A DNA stretch of 64,000 nt from Henricia sp. BOLD:AAB3569 (lineage: Eukaryota; Echinodermata; Asteroidea; Spinulosida; Echinasteridae): NCBI GenBank assembly GCA_037783545.1, contig JBBELK010000386.1, forward strand, positions 868,001-932,000, written 5' to 3'. The position numbers were made by a program, and so were the translations under genes. Below, piece by piece: positions 49,481 to 59,500 of the stretch. The notes beneath the pieces were generated by a model that saw only the letters and a program-made list of their open reading frames with translations, was not told where the DNA came from and did not search any database. Each line of letters starts with the position of its first letter. The stretch's first letter is position 1.

Positions 49481-49864
49481 CATGTATTTCAGTAGCCCTT
49501 TATTTGTGCAACATTGTCGCGGTCATTACCAACATTTTTATTCGTTTGTTTTCTTCTAGATAATCATACTCTGACGTCGATAACGAGCATCCGTCAGACA
49601 ACGAGGATACTAATACAGAAATCCTTGTGCCTTCCCCTTTGTGATACATCCAAGAAATGTCTTTGTGCTTCAAAGACCAAATAAGGACCCTCCTCGCATC
49701 AAGGAAGCAATATGAACATTATTGTATTCCCTTGATCTTTCAAGTCAGATCTTGCTCGTTGCCTTTTCTTGATTACATCTTTTGAAAAGAATCTTGGGAC
49801 AGAATCTTAGATCCAGACTGATCTTAGATCCATTTAAGCCCTCCTTGTGAGGTGATATACAAAC

Positions 49865-50115
49865 ACTGTAGATGAGTCTTTTACCGAGTAACTTTTCCCG
49901 AGACAATAAGTCCAATGCGGACGCAGCGAGTCGGTAAAAGCGCTATAGAAGCGTATGTCCAAGTCGTGAAGGTCTTACTGCAAAGGGACACTGCGCATGC
50001 TCTCCCACGGTCTTGGTAAAATTTTCCTGTGTCAAGCAGTACAATTTTGCCATTTTTAATTTTACCGCCGTCTTGGTAAAATCTCCCGAAAAAAAAGTCC
50101 AATGCGGACACGGCT
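49865..50115. repeat. Segment bounded by repeated AGTCCAATGCGGAC
   Basis: AGTCCAATGCGGAC occurs at about 49,909 and 50,096, with TTGGTAAAAT blocks between. Likely a transposon remnant. No gene. Confidence 0.4.
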
Positions 50116-50254
50116 TTAGTGCCATTGACATTGCAAGCTTTGGCCAGTTATTTGAGATGATTTGCAGATGGCTCTTTATAAATTTGGCTTTTTGTGATGG
50201 TCGGTTTGTGGGTGTATTACTTTTCTGTAACTTTAAATAACTGTAGATGTTTAA

Positions 50255-50352
50255 CGCAGACCCATTTTAGTAATTTTATGAAATGTACAGCGCATTTGAA
50301 CATATTTGTATGAAATTTGCGCTATAGAAATGAATAAATTATTATTATCATA
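50255..50352 (+). mobile_element. LINE/SINE tail
   Basis: TTTGCGCTATAGAAATGAAT followed by AAATTATTATTATC is the typical 3' tail of CR1/L2-type retroelements. The AATAAA inside it is therefore weak evidence for a gene end. Confidence 0.55.
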
Positions 50353-52060
50353 CTTAGTTCAATCCAAAACGCTTTTCAGCATAATAACCACTAAAGACTA
50401 ATTTCTACTTAGCCACACTTTCCTTGCGATCATTTGTGATCTTGACATCACAGGTGTCGTTACTGAGCTGCACAAGTCAGTAGCCAATTTTGTGAAGTCA
50501 ATTAACAGACAGAACAAGGCACTAAACTTGTATTGCTGACAAAAAAAGTAATAGTAATAAAATAAAAATTCAAAACGTCAAGTCACTTTTGTGGATAAGG
50601 ACGCAATAATGCTAATTTATGGAGTTGTTTAACTTGGTTGCCATCAACACATGGAGCCGGAAGGGAATTTTCCCAGCATTTTGTTTTCCTTAAAAAGGTT
50701 TTAAATGTGGGTTTTTCGCCCTTCCCGTAATTAGCATAAAAGTTGAGAGAGTTGCTTTTCTACTGCCTTTATTAGTATGTCGGATATTAAAGATAATCTA
50801 CTTGTTTGGTAATCATCCTCCAAGCTTTATACTTGTTATCAAGATGGTAATGGTAGTAATCATCCTGTGAAATAATTTTGTCTGAATTGCCCCATTCATG
50901 AGAAAAATTTGAAAAATATTTGAATTTCCAAATGAATGGAGCCATTCATTCATTGAAACCGCACTTGGATTTTTCAGGTTTTCTGAAGTATTAGTGCATC
51001 TATGTGGCTGACATTTCTACAAGGTGGTTTCCTCAACCTATGTTTTCAATTACCAGTGAAAATCGTGCCGTTTTTAACAGTTTACCAAACGATTATACTT
51101 CTTTTAAACAAAAACTAAACTATATAGACACCCATTGCATACTGGTCAGTTTATTTTACTGTATTATATATTTTAAAGAATTGTAAAATTTATTTTAAAG
51201 AATTGAGGTAATGTGAAATAAATGTCTAATAAGATCAAAAGAAATGCGAAAAAATACAATGAAAGAATATACATACATTGTAGGTGGTTCTCCGTTTTTT
51301 TACTACCCGGAAATAATTGAAGCACTCGGCTGTAGCATTAATTATAATCGTGAATACAAGTTTAGCAAAACAATTTATAATACTGAAAAAAAATAAAAAA
51401 TACCATAGCCATAATGTATATAAGTGAAGTGTGTTATGGAATATAAATTTAACCTCAATCTATCTTTAGACTTAAAGGAGATTGTTCCGGGTCATATTTT
51501 TTACCCTTCCCAAGCAAGCAAAATTTTTTCATACTGCTTAGAATCTTGTACCTCAGTCATCAAACGTGAAATATAGCCATGGTCACATTATAAAAAAATC
51601 TTCATTCAGTAAGCTTCAACGATCATTTGATTGGATTTTCTGATCTGATTGCATGCCTCTTTATAGAGGATGTGACGTGTTTACATTTGGGGCGCCCTGA
51701 TTGAGACAAAAGTCGACAGGCAAAAAGCCCACTAGTTTACATAGGCAAGTCCATGTTTTGTTTACGTAGCTTTGGTTTCAAAGCAAATACTTCTAAAATT
51801 GTCATTAACACGAGTTTACTCTTTAGCCAAATAAAGACAGCTTGTGTTTTCCAAGTCGATATAATTTATAGATTTTATGAAGTTTCACAGACCAAGCTGT
51901 ATTATTTTGCCTGCCATTAAACAACAGAGGGCGTGCTAGATAGAATTTCCTCATTCGATAAAGAATTTGCTAAATTCGACTAAGCAAAATTTGTACACAC
52001 TGCTCATGTGTGAACGGTGTAGTTAAATGCCACACAGACCACTCTGAGTCAGACGCACAT
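50352..52060. other. No gene seen; dispersed repeats
   Basis: 50,870-51,090 is a copy of the family at 8,215 (TTTTCTGAAGTATTAGTGCA, CATCTATGTGGCTGA). 51,476-51,620 begins TTAAAGGAGATTGTTCCGGG and looks like another interspersed repeat. No supported exon. Confidence 0.45.
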
Positions 52061-52068
52061 CTTTTGCA

Positions 52069-52167
52069 GTGTACAAATTTTCCATATACGTATGTAACAG
52101 TGGACAGACAAAATTGTGACATTATTGTCTGTCCGCCGTTACATACGTAAATGGAAAATTTGTACAC
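52069..52167. mobile_element. Small hairpin element
   Basis: Arms GTGTACAAATTTTCCATATA with inverse TATGTACGTA-type and GACAGACAA/TTGTCTGTC near the centre, about 99 bp. Non-coding. Confidence 0.65.
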
Positions 52168-52370
52168 AAGCTTTACAGAAATGTATGTTGCGGCAGCATT
52201 TTCTTACCTTTTTGGGCAAAAGTTATCTCCTGACAAGGGAATTTCTTCAAGTTTGAGATATACTAAAGACATCTGAAAGGAATGATTGACTTATTTTTCA
52301 AACAGGCCCATTAGCGTGGAAAGACCCAGTTATTCCTTTTTCAAACCTTATTATCTATCCCACTGAAATG

Positions 52371-53478
52371 TAGGGCCGAGTCAATTCGATTAACTTAGTA
52401 TTCGAATATTTTCATCAAGTGATCGATCGAATATCGAATAATCGTTTAGCCTGATTGATCATATTTATTTATTAATTTGTTTATTTATTTATTTATTCAC
52501 CACATCCAACAGCGGAAGGACCGCCAGTTACAGGAATGGGATCAATTAACATAGATATCAACTTCTAAGTTACATTAGAAACTGCCAGAGACACGGGGGA
52601 ATCCCTCCCCTTGCTCTTCACGAAAGAATGCTCTGGGATCTTTAGAGTGCGTTACCGAAACCTAACACACTGGACCAACGGCTTTACATCCCTTCCGAAG
52701 GACGGAACAAGTGTGATTAAGTGCCTTGCTCAAGAGCACAAGTGCCACATCCCGTCACGGCCCGGAATCGAACCCACATTCTAGTACTGACACGTACAGG
52801 AACTTGAGTTTGACGCACTAGACCGCTCAGCCTTAACACCCCACCATAGAGTAAATTTTAATGCAGTATGATCAATCTAGAAATACAAAATACATACTGC
52901 ATACATTTGGAGCACCACAAACGGGAGGCAAACAAAACGAAACGCGAAACAAAAACGTTTTTTCTCGTGATTTTAACATTTGTCTGCATTACCCCAAAAC
53001 AGAAACGTTGTTTCGCGAAACAATCCTGCTTGTTTCGCGAAAATTTTTTTCATCAAATCAAACGTTTCGGTCTACAGTCTGATGACCAATCATCGCTCGT
53101 ATTCTGGATCACGTGGTATCAATATATCATGTGACTGTACTGCTCTGTTGTCGCCCCCTGGCGGCGCTGTATCCGTTTCGGTGGCATTTTTGTTTTGTTG
53201 TGTGGCCTTTCTGCTTTCTATTTGCGGGGTGGATACACTAAAACGCGAAAAGGGGAGTAAACAAATTGGTTTCGTGTTTCATGTTGTTTGCCTCCCGTTT
53301 GCGCCGGGCTTTTTAGAAAATACCTCTCCTGTAAAAAAAACACATTTCTTTTATCTCCTAATTTACTGATCAACTTATTACTGATTAACCTTTTTGAATA
53401 TTCGAATACAAAAATCATTATTCGAATATTTGGTTATCGATCAAATATTCAAATATTCGAATAACTGGAACAGCCCTA
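52371..53478. mobile_element. hAT-like non-autonomous element, 1.1 kb
   Basis: The ends TAGGGCCGAG and CAGCCCTA are followed inward by AT-rich inverted sequence rich in ATTCGAATATT. Flanking octamers CTGAAATG and CTCAAATG match at 7 of 8, as for an aged 8-bp target duplication. Inside are a nested SINE (52,551-52,832) and an inverted pair (CAAACGGGAGGCAAACAAAA near 52,918, its complement near 53,285). No transposase frame is recognised. It lies just downstream of the DDO stop codon. Confidence 0.75.
52551..52832 (-). mobile_element. tRNA-headed SINE nested in the hAT-like element
   Basis: Read on the minus strand, the head begins GGCTGAGCGGTCTAGTGCGT (tRNA Leu/Ser-like A-box) and has B-box GTGGGTTCGATTCCGGGCC. 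The body GAGCAAGGCACTTAATC, GGGATGTAAAGCCG and end GTGTCTCTGGCAG follow. It is the most complete copy of the family at 10,030 and 20,280. Confidence 0.8.
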
Positions 53479-53545
53479 CTCAAATGTGTACCTTATGATG
53501 TCTCGTAGTCTTTCTCACAATCTCAGCCGATGCATGTTTGTCCAG

Positions 53546-56500
53546 CTACAGTTTGGCCATTGGTAGCTCTGCAATGCACTCCCGTACAAGCTCCGTGGCA
53601 TCCAATGCGCAGCCCCAATGTAGCGTAACACCAGAGCCACCATGTCCGTAATTATGAACAACCTAGGTAAACGAAAATGACAAGGGGTAAATTTTATAAG
53701 CTGTTCAGCAGAAAAATTTGCTTAATACAAAATTTAATTGCTTTGTAAAAAATGGGTTGGCAGTCAAAATCGTTTGTGATGTGTAGTACACTTGACTAGT
53801 ATCCTGCTACTCTTGCTAAGAACACAAATTGACGTATGATTTTGCCTGCTAATCCATTTTTGCAAAGCAAATAAACTTTGTATTAAGCAAATGTTTCCTG
53901 CTAAACGGCTTTATGAAATTGGCAATCTGTACCAGTATTTATATAATATTGGATGGCTTTGAGGGTGATATGAGAATATACCGCACGAGTCATGAAAATA
54001 CAGAACAAGCCAAAGGCGAGTTCAGTATTTTTATGATGAGTGCGGTATATTTTCATATCACCCGAAAAGACATCCAATATTATTATTGTTATATATAAAA
54101 TGAAGTTTTGTTTTGAAAGATTTCCGCGAGATTTTTGTCTGTTTGGTGTTATAAACTTGAGTTTTTGTTATTGTTGTACAATATTTTGTGTTACTGTACT
54201 CTTGCGCGCATAGCACACGTTCACGTACATGTTCACGCTCACGTACGCGTGTATATGGGTGCGCCCAGCGTGCACGCGCATCAGATTAGGGCTCTGTGCT
54301 GCACAGTATCAGAAACGCACGGTATCCGCAAAAGCTTCATTTTATATAATAATAAAGGACTTGTTCGGATTTTTTTAGAAAATTGATTTTGTTCTAACCT
54401 AACACTCATATAAAATACCTCCCCAAAATACTATCCATGAGAAGAAAACAGAAAATTTGCAATCTCCAATTTGAATGTGGAGACAAAAGCATTAATTAGT
54501 TTACAAATAATCGGTGGTTGAGAGCGCGAAATTTCAGAATGGTAATGAGAAAAATATGACGAATGATATGGCATCAAAATCTCAACACCCATGAGAGTCT
54601 CAAAAATGTGATCTGGACGCACCCCTTTAACATGGACAACTCACCTTTTTCTTTTTTCCCGATATGACCATGTCCTCTCGCTCGAGCCGAACGGATGAAC
54701 AGCCAGGCCGTAAACCGGCCCACGTCTCGATAATTTCAGCACTCTAGTAAAAAATAAAATATTAATTAAGTCAATACATTGTTTCATTTGTAAAACTCAC
54801 CAGCTGAGCTATGAGGCAGTGGTATACACCCTCAGGTTTTCCCCAAGACTTCTGATTCACTGGGTAGATGCTCTACCAGCTGAGCTATGAGGCACAGTGG
54901 TATACTCCCTTAGGTTTTCCCCAAGACTTCTGACTCACTGGGCAGATGCTCTACCAGCTGAGCTATAAGGCACAGTGGTATACTCCCTCAGGTTTCCCCA
55001 GGACCTCTGACACAACGGGCAGATGCTTTACCAGCTGAGCTATGAGGCACAGTCGTATACTCCCTCAGGTTTCCCCCCAAGACCTCTGACACAAAGGGCA
55101 GGTACTCTACCAGCTGAGCTATAAGGCACAGTGGTAAACTCCCTCGGGTTTACCCCAAGACCTCAGACACACCAGGCAGATGCTCTACCAGCTGAGCTAT
55201 GAGACACAGTAATATACTTCTTCAGGTTTCCCCCAAGACCTCTGACACCAGGCAGATGCTCTACCAGCTGAGCTATGACGCACAATGGTATACTCCCCCA
55301 GGACCTCTGAAACATTGGGCAGATGCTCTTCCAGCTGAGCTATGAGGCGCAGTGGTATACTCCTTAAGCCTTACCTTTAAACTCGGAACAAGCTTTGTAC
55401 ACTTCTCAATGATGCCCTTCACATCTTCAGGGTTCGATTTATCATTCCAGTTGTTCACTTGGACTGTTCCTCCGCAGTGTAGGTATTCAGTGCTAGTATG
55501 AAAATAAAAAGGACGTGTAAGACCCAGTTATAACTAGAAAAATAACTTCGTTCGATGAAGATTAGTTAATCATCGTTAGTTTATGAAGCGTGCGTTCACA
55601 TATCACTTAATGAAGATCGAACGAAGAGCGGTACCGTTCACATTAAGCGACCGCTAACGAAGATCGAATGAAGCTTCAAGCGTTTTCCAGTGGCACGTCA
55701 AAAACAACACTTGCAAGGCGCTTGACGCCCAACGCGCTTGTGCAACAAGGCCTGCCAAATCGCTTCATTGAATGAAGGGAGCGTTCACATTAGAAATTTG
55801 CTTCGTTGAATGAAGCTAAAAACCACTTTGCCCTGAACCACGGCCTACGCACGAAGTGGTTTTTAGGCGAAGTGGCATTTGGGCAAAGTGGTTGATGGGT
55901 GAAGTGAATCAGGGTGTCTAGGCTGAAGTGGCTTTGAAGCAAAATAAATTTTCATCTCATGAGACGAAAATTAATTGTTTTACTCATTTCTCAAAGACTA
56001 TAGCACTTCAGACAAAACCATTTCAGGGGAGGTTTTCTACCGTAAACATGTTTATATTGTTTAAGTTATGTGTAAATCTGTGAAGATTTTCTGATTTTCA
56101 AGACCTATACCAATAATGTATTGTACCTTTAACTTACCCGGGCAGGAGGTATGTTGCAGCTTCATCTTCGCCCAGCTCACTACAACAGTTTTTCCAAAGG
56201 GTTTTCATCTATTTGAAAAAAAGAGGAAGGCTGTTAAAGGCCCATTTTATCATTTGCAATGACCCAACATTTTACTTCATGAGTTGGCAAGAAAAGTGTT
56301 GATAGCAATGGTAACCAAGACAACATGAATTTATTCCTGTCCAAAATGGTTATTTTCTGTCTTCATCAGGGGCCAATTTCAGAGCCGCTTAAGCACAAGT
56401 AGTAACGGCGTGCTTACCGTTTGCAAACAAGTTAAGCGCTATTTGACGGTCGCGGCATGGTTAAGCATGCGCGCGCATAGAAACGGCTATTGTTGCATCA

Positions 56501-59500
56501 CTAAGTTTGGCTCTGCAGTTAAAGACACAGGCTCGTCAGCAATGGGCGCGCGCCAAAATTGTGCCACGAAATACGCAGCTCCATGCCTTTGCTATGGAGC
56601 TGCGTATTTTGTGTCACGAATTTGGCGCGTGCGCATTGCTGACGAACCTATGCCTTTAAGGCAGGTTTTCAGTTGCTCACCTTCCCGCTTACCATTAACG
56701 ATGTCTATGAAATGGCACGGCACTCGTTAAGAGAAAATATGCTGTTAAGCAGCTGTATAAAATGGGGCCAAGGATTTGAACCAGAGACCTTTGACTCAAT
56801 AGGCAGATGCTCTACCAACTGAGCTGTGAGGCACAGTGGTATACTCACTCAGGTTTTTTCCCCAAGACCTCTGACACACTAGGCAGATGCTCTACCAGCT
56901 GAGCTATGAGGCATGCAGTGGTATACCCTCAGGTTTTTCCTAAGACCTCTGACACTCCGAGCATATGCTCTACCAGCTGAGCTATGAGGCACAGTGGTAT
57001 ACTCCCAAAAAAACGAGGTTTTTTTTTAGCGTACCTCTTTTATTGAGAATGGCATTACAATCAATTTTTCAGGAATTAAACTTCCATCAAGGATGCTTGA
57101 AGAACATGTGTTTAAAATCAAACAACTTGAATACGTGAAGCATTACAAGCCCTCAATGTCTCTGAAATGTAAATCTGAATTTACGGAATTGCCCTAACTT
57201 GGGGGTCAGTTCGTGAAAACACAATGTGATGCCACTGCGTATGAAGGAATATAAATAGATTAACCTTACCGTAACTATTTCTCCTCTTATTGGGTAAACT
57301 TCTTTGTCGTTGAGTAGGTGTCGCGCGCCGATGCCGGGGCAAACGACGATGACAAGTCAGAAATCTTGAGAGAAACATTTGGGAACATAAACACATACAT
57401 TCCTTAACCCTCTGTTCGCCCAAGGTGCTTAACTGAAAGGCACTTTTTAATTTTTTTTTAATATTACAAAAACCCCAAAGTACTAATTTTGCTGAAACTA
57501 GGTGGCTGCCTTGCCAAGGCACCCAACCCTATCAGCAGTTAGATTGTAGCATTCCCCTAACAGCTCCCCAAATATCGCTTGGGTTGACGAGGCAATTGAG
57601 ATTAAGTGTCTTGCCCACAGACACAAACACGTCGGCACAAGTGGGGCTCGAACCCATAACCCATCGATCACGAGCACGGCCGTGTACCCACTGAACCACA
57701 CGTGCTCTCGTAGTCAGGAAACCAGCCTAAATATGTCGGTGGCATCACACAATTTCTTGTAAGCATGTACACAGTTTTTCATTGTTTTCTCAGAATGTAC
57801 ATTGGACACTGAGGTGACTTATGTACAGGCTGGTTATTATCACACACATCCTCTATCACACATGGAGGTAAAAAAAGCAATTTGTAAGAATTTTCCAATC
57901 TGTAATCTACCAAATTCTCCCCTTATTTTACCAAATGCCAATTCTTTCTTACCTCACTAAGAGAAGACAGCTTCTGTTTAATAACTCTGCCTCCGATGAT
58001 CTTGTATCTATGAAGGAAAATACTGAAAACTTCAAAAATTGCTAGAGCAAACAGAACAATTTTTTAATGATGGTTTGTTTTTGCCCTTACCCAACGTAAT
58101 TATTAACACTGTATACTCAGTGCTTGGGTATGAAAAACTTCATAGCGTGCTCGGGTGGGACTCGAACCCACAACCTCCTGCATACAAGGCAGATGTTTTA
58201 ACCACTCGACCACCGAACTAGTCGGTGTTGAATTGCCAGTTCAAATAATTTCGCAACGGGGATCGCAATTAATCAGTAATTGATTTAGCTTGCGCCAGGG
58301 AGAATAAATGTTAATTAGGGTTTGTTTTGCCCTTACCCAACGTAATTATTTTTGCCAAAAATTAAACAAATTTATTACAAGAAGCACCACATATTGTAAA
58401 GCTCTATAGAGTAGTTACATTTGTCATAGGCGATCACTTACTCTTCCCTGTTTGTCATCCACAAGGAGGAAGAGAACAATACAATCACCTGCTACACCTG
58501 AAACATTTATGTGGTTTCTACACATGGCTCTATTGTTCTCTCCCTTCTTCTAGAGACAAACACGGGAAGTTAGAGACCGGTAAAGAACGTAAACAAGATA
58601 AATCATACCTTTGCATAAGCCATGGCAGATACCTCTTACACATACAGAACATTGCTGAAAAGTGCCAGCCATGCCTACGGAAAAAAAACTTGGTATGGTT
58701 ATTTTAAGAAAAACTAGCAGTTTCACTATTAGACAGAATGATTCTGTCCCTACGGGATTTCCCGTAGGGACAGAAGGTACCCTTTCATACAGTGGATTGT
58801 TGTAATTTTGCCTCCAAATTAGAATCACACCCAAAAATTTCCTCCTAGTTGTGTCCTGCAGTGGTTTCAGATGTCCACGATTGGAAAATGATTGAAAGAA
58901 AATACTTACAACACCGTTTTTGAAGCAAAAATGTTCTCCCAAATGCAAACTGACCGACAGATTTCCTCGTTGACGTGTTATTAATAATTCTGGAGTTGAG
59001 AACCAGCCGGAACCTAGCACGAAATTCGGGCCGGAATTTCGGCTGGCTGGATTTTGTACATATTGTTAGTTTTACGGCTTCCGGAAATGCTCGAAAGGTC
59101 GATGGAAAGTTAGGCACAATTCTACGCACAGATGCCGCGCTTTTCAAATGATTTTGTAAAATCGTAAAAAGGAAAAATTCCACAATTTGTTTCTTCTTAT
59201 CGGTAAAGAATATCCTCAAGTTTATTTTATAAGCGCCCCGAAAGATTTGGTCATGGAAAAACTTCGAATTTTTCCTTTTTACGATTTTACAAAATCATTT
59301 GAAAAGCGCGGCATCTGGGCGTAGAATTGTGCCTAACTTTCCATCGTCCTTTCGAGCATTTCCGGAAGCCGTAAAAATAACAATATGTACAAAATCCGGC
59401 CAGCAAAATTCCGGCCCGAGTTTCGTGCTAGGTTCCGGCTGGTTCTCAGCTTCAGAATTATTAACACGTCAACGAGGAAATCTGTCGGTCAGTTTGCCAA

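Larger units (their letters stand above)
48120..49640 (+). repeat. Ladder of four exon-like repeats with splice-like borders
   Basis: Blocks at about 48,195-48,338, 48,798-48,913, 49,061-49,163 and 49,560-49,640 share GACGTCACT-, GAGCATCCTTCAGTCA-, ACAGAAA- and GGAGAC-containing cores. Three are preceded by pyrimidine-AG (TTTCTTTTCTCTTAG, TTTTCTTCCAG, TTTTCTTCTAG), and the first three end GATGCAAG/GTTAGG or similar. The 48,798 block has stops in all frames, so coding is unlikely. It could be a tandemly duplicated non-coding exon or a pseudogene. Confidence 0.45.

Noticed and set aside
58442-58497. Extra 56-bp exon-like block in DDO (TTTCAG before, GTAAGT after)
   Set aside because: 56 bp breaks phase and would give an immediate stop. 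At most a poison exon, with no support beyond the splice-like borders.
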